Made by a program: the position numbers and the translations under genes
Shown here: in pieces, positions 19,711 to 29,725 of the stretch
How positions within the stretch are numbered: position 1 is the stretch's first letter
Layout: each line of letters opens with the position of its first letter
Notes under the pieces: model-generated
What the model was told of the DNA's origin: nothing
Databases searched by the model: none
The model's input: only the letters and a program-made list of their open reading frames with translations
Origin: Prorocentrum cordatum
Lineage: Eukaryota; Sar; Dinophyceae; Prorocentrales; Prorocentraceae
DNA: 34,139 nt
Direction of reading: 5' to 3'
Assembly (NCBI GenBank): GCA_963575745.1
Contig: CAUYUJ010015309.1
Location: 94,607 to 128,745, forward strand

Positions 19711-22373
19711 AGCAATGGCGGAACCCAGACTATTTGGGTAGTCGCCGTGCACGCTGTCCCACTGCCATAATGATGGCACCGAACAGGTGGAAAACGGTGG
19801 GCAGTGCGAGTATTATGCACAGAATGTCTCTTGGCCGTGATGATAATGAGCCTCATACGGTTTATGGTCAGAAAGAGGTAGGGGACCACTATAGCCCAAC
19901 AGTGCTGGGAAACCAGCCCGAAATCAACCAGATCCTCATGATCAACGAGAGCGAGGCGGGGAGCGCGGCTCCAAGCCGTGCTCCAAGCCAAGGGCCTAGT
20001 GCCATATCTTGGCAGGTCCCCAGCACCTCGGATCTGGATCAGATCGCGGCTACTCTAAATCCTGAGCAGGTGGAACAGCTAGCGGACAGACTGTGCCAGC
20101 AAGACCCCTCTGCCGCAGGTCAGGGAGCTATGTCCGCCATGGTGACGCGCAACCGCCAGGCCGCGCAGGGAAACCTGCCCGTTAATGGACTCAGGAACGA
20201 CATGCCCGAATCGCAGGGAGACCCGCAAACGTTCGGCCGCATCTTCGGAGAGCCTGCTCGATTCGAGCAGATGCCAGGGAGCCCCTCGCATAGCATGCAC
20301 ACACCGAGGGGCATGACCCCAGTGGCGACACCGCCAGCACAGTCTCCGTTTGGGACTCCTGGTCGATCTGCCACGAATGGTACTCTCATGGAGCGGATTG
20401 GTGCGGCCAGAGCTGAGCATGGCACAGCTCTTTTGAGCATGGTGCCACCGGGCACGCCAACCAGTCTGCAGGGGAACCTGCCTGGTACTCCAGTACACTA
20501 CCGACCTTTAGCTGGCCAAAACACTGCCACTCGAGTGCCTGATGATTACCGCGCACGGGTGGCAGCTGCGGTACAACAGGTGCAGAGTCACAACCTGCCC
20601 CACCCGAGCGGTCAGAGGTGGAGGCCAGCCTGGTCTTGGGAGACAGAGGGTCCGAATCCACTTGACCCTGCTCGGCAACGAGCCTTTATCCCGGCCTTCA
20701 ATGCTCGTCCGAGCATGGCTCAGGGCCAGAGGCCAGCACCTGCTCCAATGGATCCGCCACTGTACCCAGACGGGTCTAGAGTCCCGAACAGATTTGTTCG
20801 CGAGACTGCGGATCAGTCTCATAGCCTCACGAATGTGCGCTGCAGTGATCAGTCCATGTACCCGCGCATGGCTTTCATGCCTGCACCGACGACGTCAGAG
20901 GTGGCCGTCCAGCCGACTGCCCATTCGATATCATCAGGCAGTAGGGGAGTGCCAGACTACATCAGGCAGACGTACCACACTCAACAGGCGCGTTTCAGGC
21001 GCAGGCAGGCGGTGCAGAGTGTACGTGACCAAGCACGCGCAGCCGCACTTGAAGTCGCGAGGAACAGAGGCTCACCCAATCGAGGTAACTCGCCAGCCGT
21101 GTCGCCCGCAGCCTCCACAGCGGGAGCTCCTCCAGCAGTGGTTGCCGTAGCGCCGGAGGTACTCGCCCCCGCAGGAGATCCTCCAGCTGCTTTCCTGGGC
21201 TCCGAAACAGTCCTGGAGCGGCAGCGGCGGGTGTGCCCTAGGGCGGCAGACGTGGAAATCTATACTGGGATGGAAGACACCTGTGCGGTATGTCTCGAGG
21301 GGTATCTGCCGAGGGAGAGCATCTACCGTTTGAGGTGCAACCATCTGTTCCACGAGGAGTGCTGGAACTCGAATGTGGTGGGCCACGTTGCGAATCAGCG
21401 AGAAGGAGATCCTCAGCAACCAGTATGTGCTATCTGCCGAGCGCCAGGCATCATAGCGCCATCGTTCCCATGGACCGGCTCCGTCACTCAGGCTCCTGAA
21501 CAGGCAGCGAGGGAGCTGCGAGAGTTGAGGGGCATGGTGGAGGAAATGACGGCCAGCATGCTAGAACGGCAGACAGCACAGCCCCAGCAGCAGGGAAACC
21601 CGCCGGAGGAGGTGAGGGCGCCGATGGAGACGGGATACTTCGACCAGCTTATCCCGATGACGGCGCCTCAGCAGGGAAACCTGCCCAATACCCCACCTGT
21701 GCCGATCCTTCCGACTCATTGCGAGCATGGAGTCGGGCAAGTGGCTCATCCGATGTCACCCCAGAGTGGGGGTGGGGCCGAGCTGCCACTGGACCCTGAA
21801 CAGCTGCGTGAGCTGCGTGTTCGCCACTTCCAGACCCAGATGGACAATGCACACACCACGTTCATGTTGGACGCCGATAATCCTGAGAGCGAGTCGTTTG
21901 ACCTCTCAGACTCTTCAGTGGCGACAGCGGCAACAGCAGTCAGGGCCGTCGAACCCTCAGCCACGAACACTGAGTTCGACGAGCGGTTGCAGTACAGGGG
22001 TCACCTTACAAATGAGGGATTACAGGACATCGCCCTTCATTCGTATCTGACGCTGGCGCGGCGCACTGCCCGTGAACAGTACCCGAGCATACGCGATGAG
22101 CATGCTAATTGGCGGGGGGAACAGGGCGCTCAAGCCCAGGACGTGTCGCACTTCCAGTGCGTCGACCTGGCACGCATGGCCGCAGGAAGGCCAGGTGCCG
22201 GCACGACGCGGGGAAACCCGCCAAGAGGTACGACCGAGATGCGGGGAAACCCGCCAGACAGTGCAGCCGGCATGTCAGAGACAGTGCACATAAAGCAGCC
22301 GAGTAAGACGTTTCTTGAGGACGGCGGAAATTCGATCCTCATAGACGTGGGCTCGAAGATCAATATAATGTGA
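19711..22373 (+). pseudogene. Polyprotein segment with RING-H2 finger, ending in protease motif
   Basis: It continues the KptA frame for about 890 codons. Most is Pro/Gln/Ala/Gly-rich and probably disordered, with ten or more Gly-Asn-X-Pro hairpin sites. At 21282-21437 is a RING-H2 finger: CAVC, then RCNHLFHEEC, then CAIC, giving eight zinc ligands in C3H2C3 order; such domains usually recruit ubiquitin-conjugating enzymes. A Leu-rich helix (QAARELRELRGMVEEMTASM) follows. The segment ends SILIDVGSKINIM, where Asp-Val-Gly resembles the Asp-Thr/Ser-Gly of retropepsins, and is cut by a TGA at 22371-22373 where a Gly is expected. Confidence 0.75.
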
Positions 22374-23297
22374 GAAAATACGAGCCGCAAATTCGTCCAG
22401 GTTGCTGAGGCACACAATCGGCCTTGTACGTTTGAACCTCGCTCTCGATTGAACATCAACGGGGTGGGCGAGGGGTCGGCCCCAGCTGATACCGCGGGCG
22501 CCTTCAGCATTGCCTGCGAGTGCCAGGGCTCGACCCAGCTCGACTCGTACAAGACTAATTGCGTCAGGCTGCGGCAAGGGCCTGCCAGCTATCCTGGGCC
22601 TCGACAGCACGCAGGACAAGCGCACTATTATTGTGCTCGAGCGAGGCCAGGAGAACTGATATTCCCTGGGAGGGGACAGGTCAAGATGGAACTCCCCGAG
22701 GGCTCCAAGATCATGCCGACAACGAAGCTGCCATCAGGACATCTGTCAATCAGGTGTGATCGATTTGGAGCCGCGGGGCAACCCGCCTCGACTACAAGTA
22801 CAACATCGTTCCAGACGGTGCTAACAGGCGAGCCATCCCCCGCGCAAGAGCGCCAACAGCTGCAGGGAAACCTGCCACAAGGGTTGCTCGCGATACTCGC
22901 CAAGGCGACGATGAGAGGCGACAGCATCGACGATCTGGAGACGTTCGATTGCTTCGTAGCCAGGACACTGGCCCAGCATGGCGGACTTGTACCCATGGAT
23001 GCTGTGCGGTCACGCTGGAAGATAGTGATGGCATACACGAATCATGAGCTGCAGACGGTCAACGACGCAAGGTCGAAAGGCCTATTGAAGCAGCTGGTGG
23101 GTAATCCATCCATGCTGGCCACGTTTGCGGAGCAATCCGCCTCCCGAGGCTACCGCGCGCTGCAGTGCAGAGCTCCAACATTTGAGGGGAGCTCAGATGC
23201 TGGCAGATGTTCCAGGCGTATTTTCTTTATCTTGAGGATGGCAGGGCGACGCTGCCCCCGCGCCGCCTTGCCTGGTAGCCGAGAGGCCAGGGGGTAA
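22320..23297 (+). pseudogene. Retropepsin-like protease region and following segment
   Basis: The protease-like domain starts before the TGA at 22371 (SILIDVGSKINIM) and continues in the same frame with RSRLNINGVGEGSAPAD. Between about 22561 and 22657 the homology moves to another frame (KGLPAILGLDSTQDKRTIIV) and then back (LIFPGRGQVKMELPEGSK, LPSGHLSIRCDRF): two compensating frameshifts. Retropepsins act as dimers using one Asp each; here Asp-Val-Gly stands for Asp-Thr-Gly. The following ~170 codons (with hairpin sites at 22773 and 22862) form a helical segment of unknown function. Confidence 0.6.
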
Positions 23298-23299
23298 CA

Positions 23300-24081
23300 A
23301 GGACAGCGGGGCAACCTGCCATAGTAAAAGAGCTTTCGTTATCGAAGATACGAGAGAGGCTTGCGCTAACCTCCGCACCCGAGGATATACCTGTGATCGC
23401 ATGTCCCACAATGTGCTCATGACAACTGTGGGCACAGAGTATCTGGGTGCGGTGATCAGTTGGGATTATGCTCTAATATGGGTTAGTGCCCCGGGTGACT
23501 GGTACGTACGAACCCCAGGTAAAAGAGTAGCCCCACACTGGTCGCGTATTCAGAACTTTCTGACGAAAGCCAAGAAGCTCCGCATGAAAATTATAGCGGT
23601 TGGCCCCCCAGGATACGTTTGGAAGTTGTCTCCAATACGTGATACCTTGGAAGATCTTAAGTTGACGGTAGTACGGATGCGGTTGTGTCATTTCGGTATT
23701 CGGGTTTTTACGCATGACAATACACCGAGTGGCACCTATATGCAGGTAGCCACATCGATTCCGATCAGCTCTAAGTTGTGGGCATGTGCGTGCAAACTGG
23801 CGATGCCATAACACGTCTTGGATTGGTACGGCCAAACGGTGCGACATGCTGAATGGAGAGCTCAGACACGCATCACACTTTTCCGTCACCTCAACGATAG
23901 AACCCTGGGAAGCAACACTACGCACGGAAACGTGCCTATATACTTGAACGCCTACACACGTACGGATCACAACATACATCATTATGTGACGACCAACAAG
24001 GGAGGACCGAAATGGTCTGATGTTACCGACGTGTTACGATTTACCTGGATACCAACGCGGTTATTCAGGATATCGCAGTAG
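23300..24081 (+). pseudogene. Conserved retroelement domain of unknown function
   Basis: One frame, interrupted by a TAA at 23809-23811, contains YALIWVSAPGDWYVRTPGKR, IIAVGPPGYVWKLSPIRD, VRMRLCHFGIRVF, TPSGTYMQVAT and LDWYGQTVRHAEWRA. The block looks like a folded domain rather than a disordered linker. I recall similar blocks before the methyltransferase-like domain of dinoflagellate copia polyproteins but cannot name the fold. Gly-Pro-Pro before an aromatic residue recalls methyltransferase motifs. A hairpin site lies in the distal part (23932). Confidence 0.5.
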
Positions 24082-24199
24082 CCGATCAACCAACGGGATA
24101 TGATTGGCATGCACCACTACCTGCAGGGGTTGCCAACATCAGTACACGGATGCACTGGCAGCCCGAGGAACCGGTCATGCTCGGAAATGAGCCTACTCA

Positions 24200-25300
24200 A
24201 TCACACAGCAACCTAGACGCGTCATCATAGATGACTGTCCTTCTCCCCTCCCGACTCTGGCGGTTGATGCAGGTACCCACTCATCAACGACGATGGGCAC
24301 ACAGACCGGTGAACAGGACGAGCAAGTCTGACATACGGAGTCGCGTATCAAACAGAAGGAAAGGCTCAAAGCAGAAAAGGAGGCAGGCATCAAGCCTCGC
24401 CGCATTAAAAAGCACGTTGAAGATGGAAGCGGTAATTGCGGTGACGACTTGTCAGGACTCGGACAGGATCTTATGGCGACCTGGAGCACTGACGTCCCTG
24501 TCGAGCTGATTAGCTCAGACGAGGAACATGACTTGTTCCTTACCCTCCCCACATCTATGCCCGACACACGCGCGGACATATATAGCATAGTGGCCACTCT
24601 ATGCTATGGTCACAACAATTGCGTGGATATGTTGGAGCTTTGTGGAGGTGAGGGTGGCATTTCAGAGCTTGCCTTCTCAAGGGGTCTCTCCTCAGGAGGC
24701 AATTTAGACAAGACCACGTGCGTCGACCTGGGAGATCCCTCGGTGCAGCGAGATGTAGACCACTACTTCACAGTATGCAGTGTACGATTAGCCATATTAC
24801 AGCCCAACTGCCGCACCACAGGACCACCATCCTACTACAACTACAAAGCCAACTATAACACTTGGGAACAGCATCATAAAGAAGATTTGGCACGCATAAC
24901 TTATTGTGGTAAGATAGCTGTTACTCAAGATAATGCACGGAGGTGGTTTATACGTGAACAACCCACAGGAACATGGGTGGGTGATATTCCCCCATGAAAA
25001 GAACTTGCCGACCGACTACATATCACGACCGTACGCATCGACCAATGTGCGACGGGACTTAAGGATACGGCTGGTGACTATATCAAGAAGCCGACAAATA
25101 TCACCAGCAACGACGAGGCAATTCTTAAACCCTGTGAGCGACTCAAGTGCAACGGCCAGCACGTGCATGCACAACCGTGCAACAGGGAGCTTTCACTGGC
25201 ACAAATACACTCGACGACTGCAGTCTTCCTTTGTGGAAGCCCTCTATCTGGCGAAAGCCATCGACAACACGCGCGGAGACGCGCCTACACGAACTGCGCA
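24200..25300 (+). pseudogene. Methyltransferase-like domain of the polyprotein
   Basis: One frame runs from about 24212 with TGAs at 24329-24331 and 24995-24997. A basic helix (KERLKAEKEAGIKPRRIKKH) leads to MLELCGGEGGISELAFSRG and TCVDLGD, which look like motif I and the acidic loop of an S-adenosylmethionine-binding Rossmann fold, in the style of C5-methyltransferases. ILQPNCRTTGP stands where the Pro-Cys motif would be. ARRWFIREQPTGTW and IKKPTNITSN continue the domain after the second stop. The Pro-Cys nucleophile is not convincing (Pro-Asn-Cys), so activity is doubtful. The assignment is inference from motif layout. Confidence 0.5.
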
Positions 25301-26690
25301 TGCTTATCCTGCCGCCCTCCCTGATCAAGCTGAACCAGGAGAGGGTATGAGACGCATCGGCGATCGTATCATCCCAAAAGTGGCTACATGCCCAGCATGC
25401 ATCGACAATGTCCAAAAGGACAGTCTTAGCCACAAGAGATCCTACACAGTGTAAGTATCATGACTCTATCTCTGTATACTGGCCATGCCCTGCATGCCAA
25501 AGGGATCTTACGAGAAGCAAGGGTGTTAAGAACCACCTCGACACGGAGCCCGGCAGATGCCGTTTTGCCGAGCCGTTCAAACTCCCAGATGATCATGATC
25601 CCGAGGGCCGCAATGTGCCAGCTTGGTGGAAACCTTTGCCCAAGCCTGGGGAGGGCCGAGCTTCGGCGTCGGGTGGCCGTCAGGGCGCGCGCGCCACGCC
25701 ACCGCGACCACGAGTCTCTGGGAACACTGATCCTACAGCTGGCGCCAGCAGTTACGACATACTGCGAGACGCGCCCGAGCGTGGAAACACGCCCTCCGCG
25801 TCTTCGGGCGAGCCGCCGCAAGTAGCGGCCCGCCGCGGTCGCCTACAGGGCGTACCTCCACCACCAGATGCAGCTGATGAAGGAGACCGACTGCGGAGAA
25901 CTACGAGGAACCCTCCTGCCCCAACCGGCTCGGGGGCTCCACGACTGCCCGACTGGGCGAGATTTGACACCCAACACAGTCTGCAAAACCTCCGTAGTCA
26001 CGAACCTCACGCAGTCAAAAAGGAACGCCGCAAACTGTATTTACGGTGGTATCATGCGAAGGAACCCAAGATGAGGCTGCTGCTAGATAAAGTGGGACTG
26101 GATAGCGTTCGATTAAATATGCTCAAAGGAATCTGTGACACATGTCGGGAATGTAGAGCATGGGAACGTCCAGGTAATTCTACGCTACCTTCCGCAAGCC
26201 TTCCTGGAAACTGGCTTGACGAAGGCGAAGTAGATCTCATGTTCTTCAAGAAACGGACCATATTTCATATCATGGGCCGATGTATCCGCCTGGCAGCAGG
26301 CCAAGGAATTCCTGATAGAGAACGTGACACTATACTCGACGCCTACCACTACTGTTGGATCGCCTATCATGGGCCCTTCAGAGTCTTGCATTCAGATGGA
26401 GAAGGCGCCCTCAATAATGAAACTGCCAAGGCCATGATGGCGAACAAAGGTACGACGCTTCATATCCGAGCGCCTGGCCAGCACGCGACCTCGATCAAGT
26501 CGCGCAGCGGCATTCTCAGGGGCACTCTCCATATGATTGTGGAAGAGTTGAACAGACACAACATCCCCATTGTATTTACTAGAGTATTGACTGAAGGCAT
26601 CTTCGTCACCAACGCTTTCACGTTCTACAACGGAGTATCGCCGTACCAAGCACACACTGGCGACAGCCCTCTTTTCTTCCTGACCTCGAC
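25300..26690 (+). pseudogene. Integrase: zinc-binding and catalytic core domains
   Basis: The frame (from 25408; about 447 codons) first shows two Cys-x2-Cys motifs (CPACID just upstream and CPACQRDLTRSK), then a Pro/Arg-rich linker. A pre-integrase zinc domain follows: RKLYLRWYHAKEPKMRLLLD, then ICDTCRECRAW. The catalytic core has GEVDLMFFKKRTIFHIMGRC (first Asp at 26233), VLHSDGEGALN (second Asp at 26395) and HIRAPGQHATSIKSRSGILR, where the third residue, normally Glu, is Lys (AAG, 26497-26499; GAG to AAG is one change). GVSPYQAHTGDSP ends the core. A one-base shift within 26671-26680 moves the remainder to another frame. It would insert the cDNA but is now inactive. Confidence 0.85.
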
Positions 26691-28331
26691 ACTCTTGACT
26701 TCCCTAAGGGACCCGAGACGTCAGGCCACGAACGCGAACGCCGTGTGAGGGAAGTTAGCCTGGAAGCAATAACTCAAGCCACGGCGGTCGCTAAAACAAA
26801 TCGTGATCTCAGGGCTAAGACGGCCCCAGATGGTGCTCGAATATACTCAGCCGGGGACTTGGTCGACTATCACCGACCTACAGCCGCTAAGGACGACCAT
26901 GGAGGCTGGAATGGCCCGTTTCCTGTGATTCGTAACGTGCCTGAACGAGGACACGTTGTCGTCAAGGCAGGATCGCGCGAAGTAGTTGCAATGTACCCTG
27001 ATGTTCGCCACGCGCTATACATCGAATGCCTTCTTATCAGGGAACTTGGCATGGACAACATGGCCATGCAGATCGTCCTTACATATGTGGCACACCTTGG
27101 TGTAGGGAAGCCTGCCAAAGTCTTTGGCTATATTCCAGACTACAAGGGAAACCTCAATCTCTCCGACGACAGCAAGTTTCACCCGCGCGTACACCTTGCA
27201 CTGCAGTATCTCGTGCGAAATTATTTCCGAGTTGAACGTGTAGTAGCCGTGAGGTTGGCCAAGAGCGTGTCCAATCTACCTGCAGTAAAGTACGCCACCG
27301 GGTCCACACTGATCCACTACGACAACGATGTTAACCCAGCCTTCCACTATTATGAGTGTGTAGGCACTGGCCTGAACATCTCTCAAATCACTGGTAGCAT
27401 TCACTCCAGACTCATCCAGTGCCTGACGTCACAAGTTCCTTCCCTAGGATGTCATGACGACCTTGCCAAGTATCAGCACTTGGGCACAACGTCTGGAGAA
27501 CACGACCAGCCTGGAGACAGGCCTCCTCCAGACACCCCAGGTGTTTCATCACCAAGTGAAGTTTGCCTGTCTACAATCTACGAAGAAAGCGAGGAACACG
27601 ACATCGAGGCTATGATGATGGGGGAGTGATACGATGAGCTACGTATGGACCTTCATCCCACAACGGTTATCGACTACTATCTCTACTGCGTCCCAACAGC
27701 CATGTTGCCCGACCAATGTGTCTTGGTCTCAGCATCTGTGAACGAGGAAGATACCGTGGTGTCGGAGATGCTCGGAGACGAGCCTGAACTACGAGAGCCT
27801 CGTCTTGTCTCTTTATGCTCGACTACACCTGACGAGGGCTATTCTCTTGACAGTGATGAACATGGTCCCTATGTTGAGCTATGTTTCACGCCAGAAATGT
27901 CAAAGGTAGTGTTGGACCAGACCCACCTTGCACAGCTTGAAACAGACATGGTCGCAACGATGAGAGAATATGCACCATCGGCTGCTAAACGTGCTGTGGT
28001 AGTCAAGCCAGACGACCAACTCACCACAGCCGATATAGCAGCACATCCTAAAGAGGTTAGTAAAGCCTTGCACACCGAACTCAAGATCTGGCTTGACAAC
28101 CGATGCTTTGAGATGTATGACTTATCACAAGCTTCCAACTTCATGACATCCAGATGTGTATACAAGTGGAAGTTTATGAAAGCAGGCACCGAGAATTTTA
28201 AAACCATCCGTCTTAGACTTGCCCTCCGCGGATTCATGGACACAGAGGCTTTCGATGTAGAAACCTTCGCAGGAATTGCTCGTAGTCAGTCCCAGAGGCT
28301 TCTTGCAAGTGAGGCGGCACGTCATCCATAA
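26675..28331 (+). pseudogene. Integrase C-terminal domain, linker and RT N-terminus
   Basis: The new frame resumes with LDFPKGPETSGHERERRVRE, an ATAVAKTNRDL helix and AGDLVDYHRPTAAKDDHGGW with NGPFPV, the SH3-like DNA-binding tail of the integrase. About 200 unassigned codons follow, then a TGA at 27627-27629. The same frame continues into the RT N-terminus: SKALHTELKIWLDNRCFEMY, SRCVYKWKFM, KTIRLRLALRGFMDTEAFDV and FAGIARSQSQRLL, as in the fingers subdomain of copia RT. It ends at a TAA at 28329-28331 but the homology runs on. Confidence 0.8.
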
Positions 28332-28628
28332 TGGATCTTAGCATCTATGGACATCGACAAAGCGTTCCTCAAATGACTGACATATGAGGAACTTGCTCAT
28401 GCCACCGGCGAGGAAACTCGCATGGTTTGCTTCACCCTTCCACCAGGAAGTGCCCAGGTGCTTCGTGCACAACCAGGCTTCTCTTCTTACGATGAAAGCC
28501 GACGCTGCCTCAGGTGCCTCAAGCCAGGAACGGGTACAAAGGACGCCCCAGGAGCGTTCTCCCTCAAGCTTCGTGCGACCACACGAGCTTTAGGCCTTAC
28601 ACCGACAAGCTTCGATCCTGAGTTTTGA
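28332..28628 (+). pseudogene. Reverse transcriptase, palm segment between stops
   Basis: It is in frame with the preceding RT part. WILASMDIDKAFLK carries motif A with its catalytic Asp at 28350, then TGA at 28374-28376 where Gly is expected, then LTYEELAHATGEETRMVCFT, LPPGSAQVL, CLKPGTGTKDAPGAFSLKL and TSFDPEF. These are the copia RT motifs before the YxDD box. A run of four Ts at 28623-28626 holds a one-base shift, after which the next motif lies in another frame. A GNRA hairpin (28408-28421) lies in the GEETR codons. Confidence 0.85.
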
Positions 28629-29475
28629 ATTCAGTCAGTATCTGTCAACGGCAAAACATGTCGAATACATCAATATGACAGGCCTAGAGAAAGACGTAGA
28701 TGACTATGTACAACGCGTCGAAAAGGTGTTTGGTACATGCAAGCTCAACAAACATTCGCACACGAATTGCGCCGTTCGCTACGCGAAGAATGAACAAGGG
28801 GATGCGATCATGGACCAGGACGAGTACATTAAACAACTACGTCCTATCACACGTCCTGAACTTACGGGAGCAGCGGCAGACGCCAAAGCTACCAAACTTA
28901 TCGCCGACATGTTCGTTAGCCTGCGAGGAGCTCTCGCCTATGCCCTTCTTATTCAAGTCTGGCTTACGGTGTATGTGGTCTCTCTCCAGAAGATCCAAGA
29001 GCCCACCGACTTACAAGTCAGACGACTGAATGCTGTGACGCGAAAGCTGATCAGCAGCCCGAAACGCATCACCGTCCCTCGGATGAAACCTACGAATGAA
29101 GTAGACATACACAGTGATTCGGGGTATCGGAAACTCACCGGGGAGGAGGACGATGAAACCAAGGGCTACGGTATTCGTGGGGCTAACGTATTACGGCGAG
29201 GAAACTCGCCTCAAGGCAAATCCGTAGTTCACCTTTGCGACGGACTATGCAAATCACACCGACTGCAGGTGAGGTCCAGCTATGCCGCTGAGGCACTTGC
29301 AGCTGCACATAATCTTGATGAGTGTTATCCCACGCTCATCATTCTCCACGAGCTCGAGGCCGGAGCACTTACTCCACGACAACTACGAGATATGCGTGAA
29401 GTTGGAGGCCTAGCTATCAAAGTATCCCTTACTATAGACGCTGAGCCTGTATACAAATCGCTATCCAGCAAATAA
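28621..29475 (+). pseudogene. RT C-terminus and RNase H
   Basis: Just before the first ATG the frame reads TAKHVEYINMTG, where copia RT has His-Val-Asp-Asp; the two catalytic aspartates are Glu (28663) and Tyr (28666). Then come the thumb and connection (YIKQLRPITRPELTG, FVSLRGALAYALLIQVWLTV, LQVRRLNAVTRKL). RNase H begins VDIHSDSGYRKL (Asp at 29116), then RSSYAAEALAAAHNLD (Glu at 29290) and VSLTIDAEPVYKSLS (Asp at 29437). The three acids are in place. The frame stops at a TAA (29473-29475) before the end of the domain. Confidence 0.85.
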
Positions 29476-29489
29476 TATACCGACGGAAC

Positions 29490-29725
29490 GTACTTTGCTG
29501 GGACATATCAGCTGGATACGTGAGCTCCTGGATATAGGTATAGTGCATAGCGTGCAGTGGTGAAATAGAGACATGACCACAGATGGGCATACAAAGGGGA
29601 GTATCGATCGGGAGCTGCTTTTGGAAGTGATGTCAGGCACTCAGTCATCTAAGTATGACGTGAAGCAGTTTGTTCCCTTTCGAGGCCCCGAGGACAAAAA
29701 CAAACCTAATTCGAATCAGTTTTAG
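29490..29725 (+). pseudogene. RNase H C-terminal tail, frameshifted
   Basis: In a third frame the sequence reads GHISWIRELLDIGIVHSVQW, a TGA at 29561-29563, then NRDMTTDGHTKGSIDRELLL and EVMSGTQSSKYDVKQFVPF, ending at a TAG at 29723-29725. Trp followed by Asp-Met, Asp-Gly, Thr-Lys-Gly is the usual end of copia-type RNase H. It marks the end of the coding part of the element; the single TGA and the frameshift from the upstream part are decay. Confidence 0.75.

Larger units (their letters stand above)
18114..23319 (+). repeat. GNRA hairpin modules in the KptA-RING-protease region (16 copies)
   Basis: Starts and stem/loop: 18114 GCGGG/GAAA; 18678 GCGGG/GAAA; 18759 (only three GGG-CCC pairs, GAAA); 19904 GCTGG/GAAA; 20165 GCAGG/GAAA; 20213 GCAGG/GAGA with CCCGC (one A-C mismatch); 20468 GCAGG/GGAA; 20670 GCTCG/GCAA; 21081 CGAG/GTAA (four pairs); 21590 GCAGG/GAAA with CCCGC (one mismatch); 21671 GCAGG/GAAA; 22208 and 22241 GCGGG/GAAA; 22773 GCGGG/GCAA; 22862 GCAGG/GAAA; 23306 GCGGG/GCAA with CCTGC (one G-T wobble). 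Five loop types (GAAA, GCAA, GAGA, GGAA, GTAA) occur, all fitting GNRA. Confidence 0.9.
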
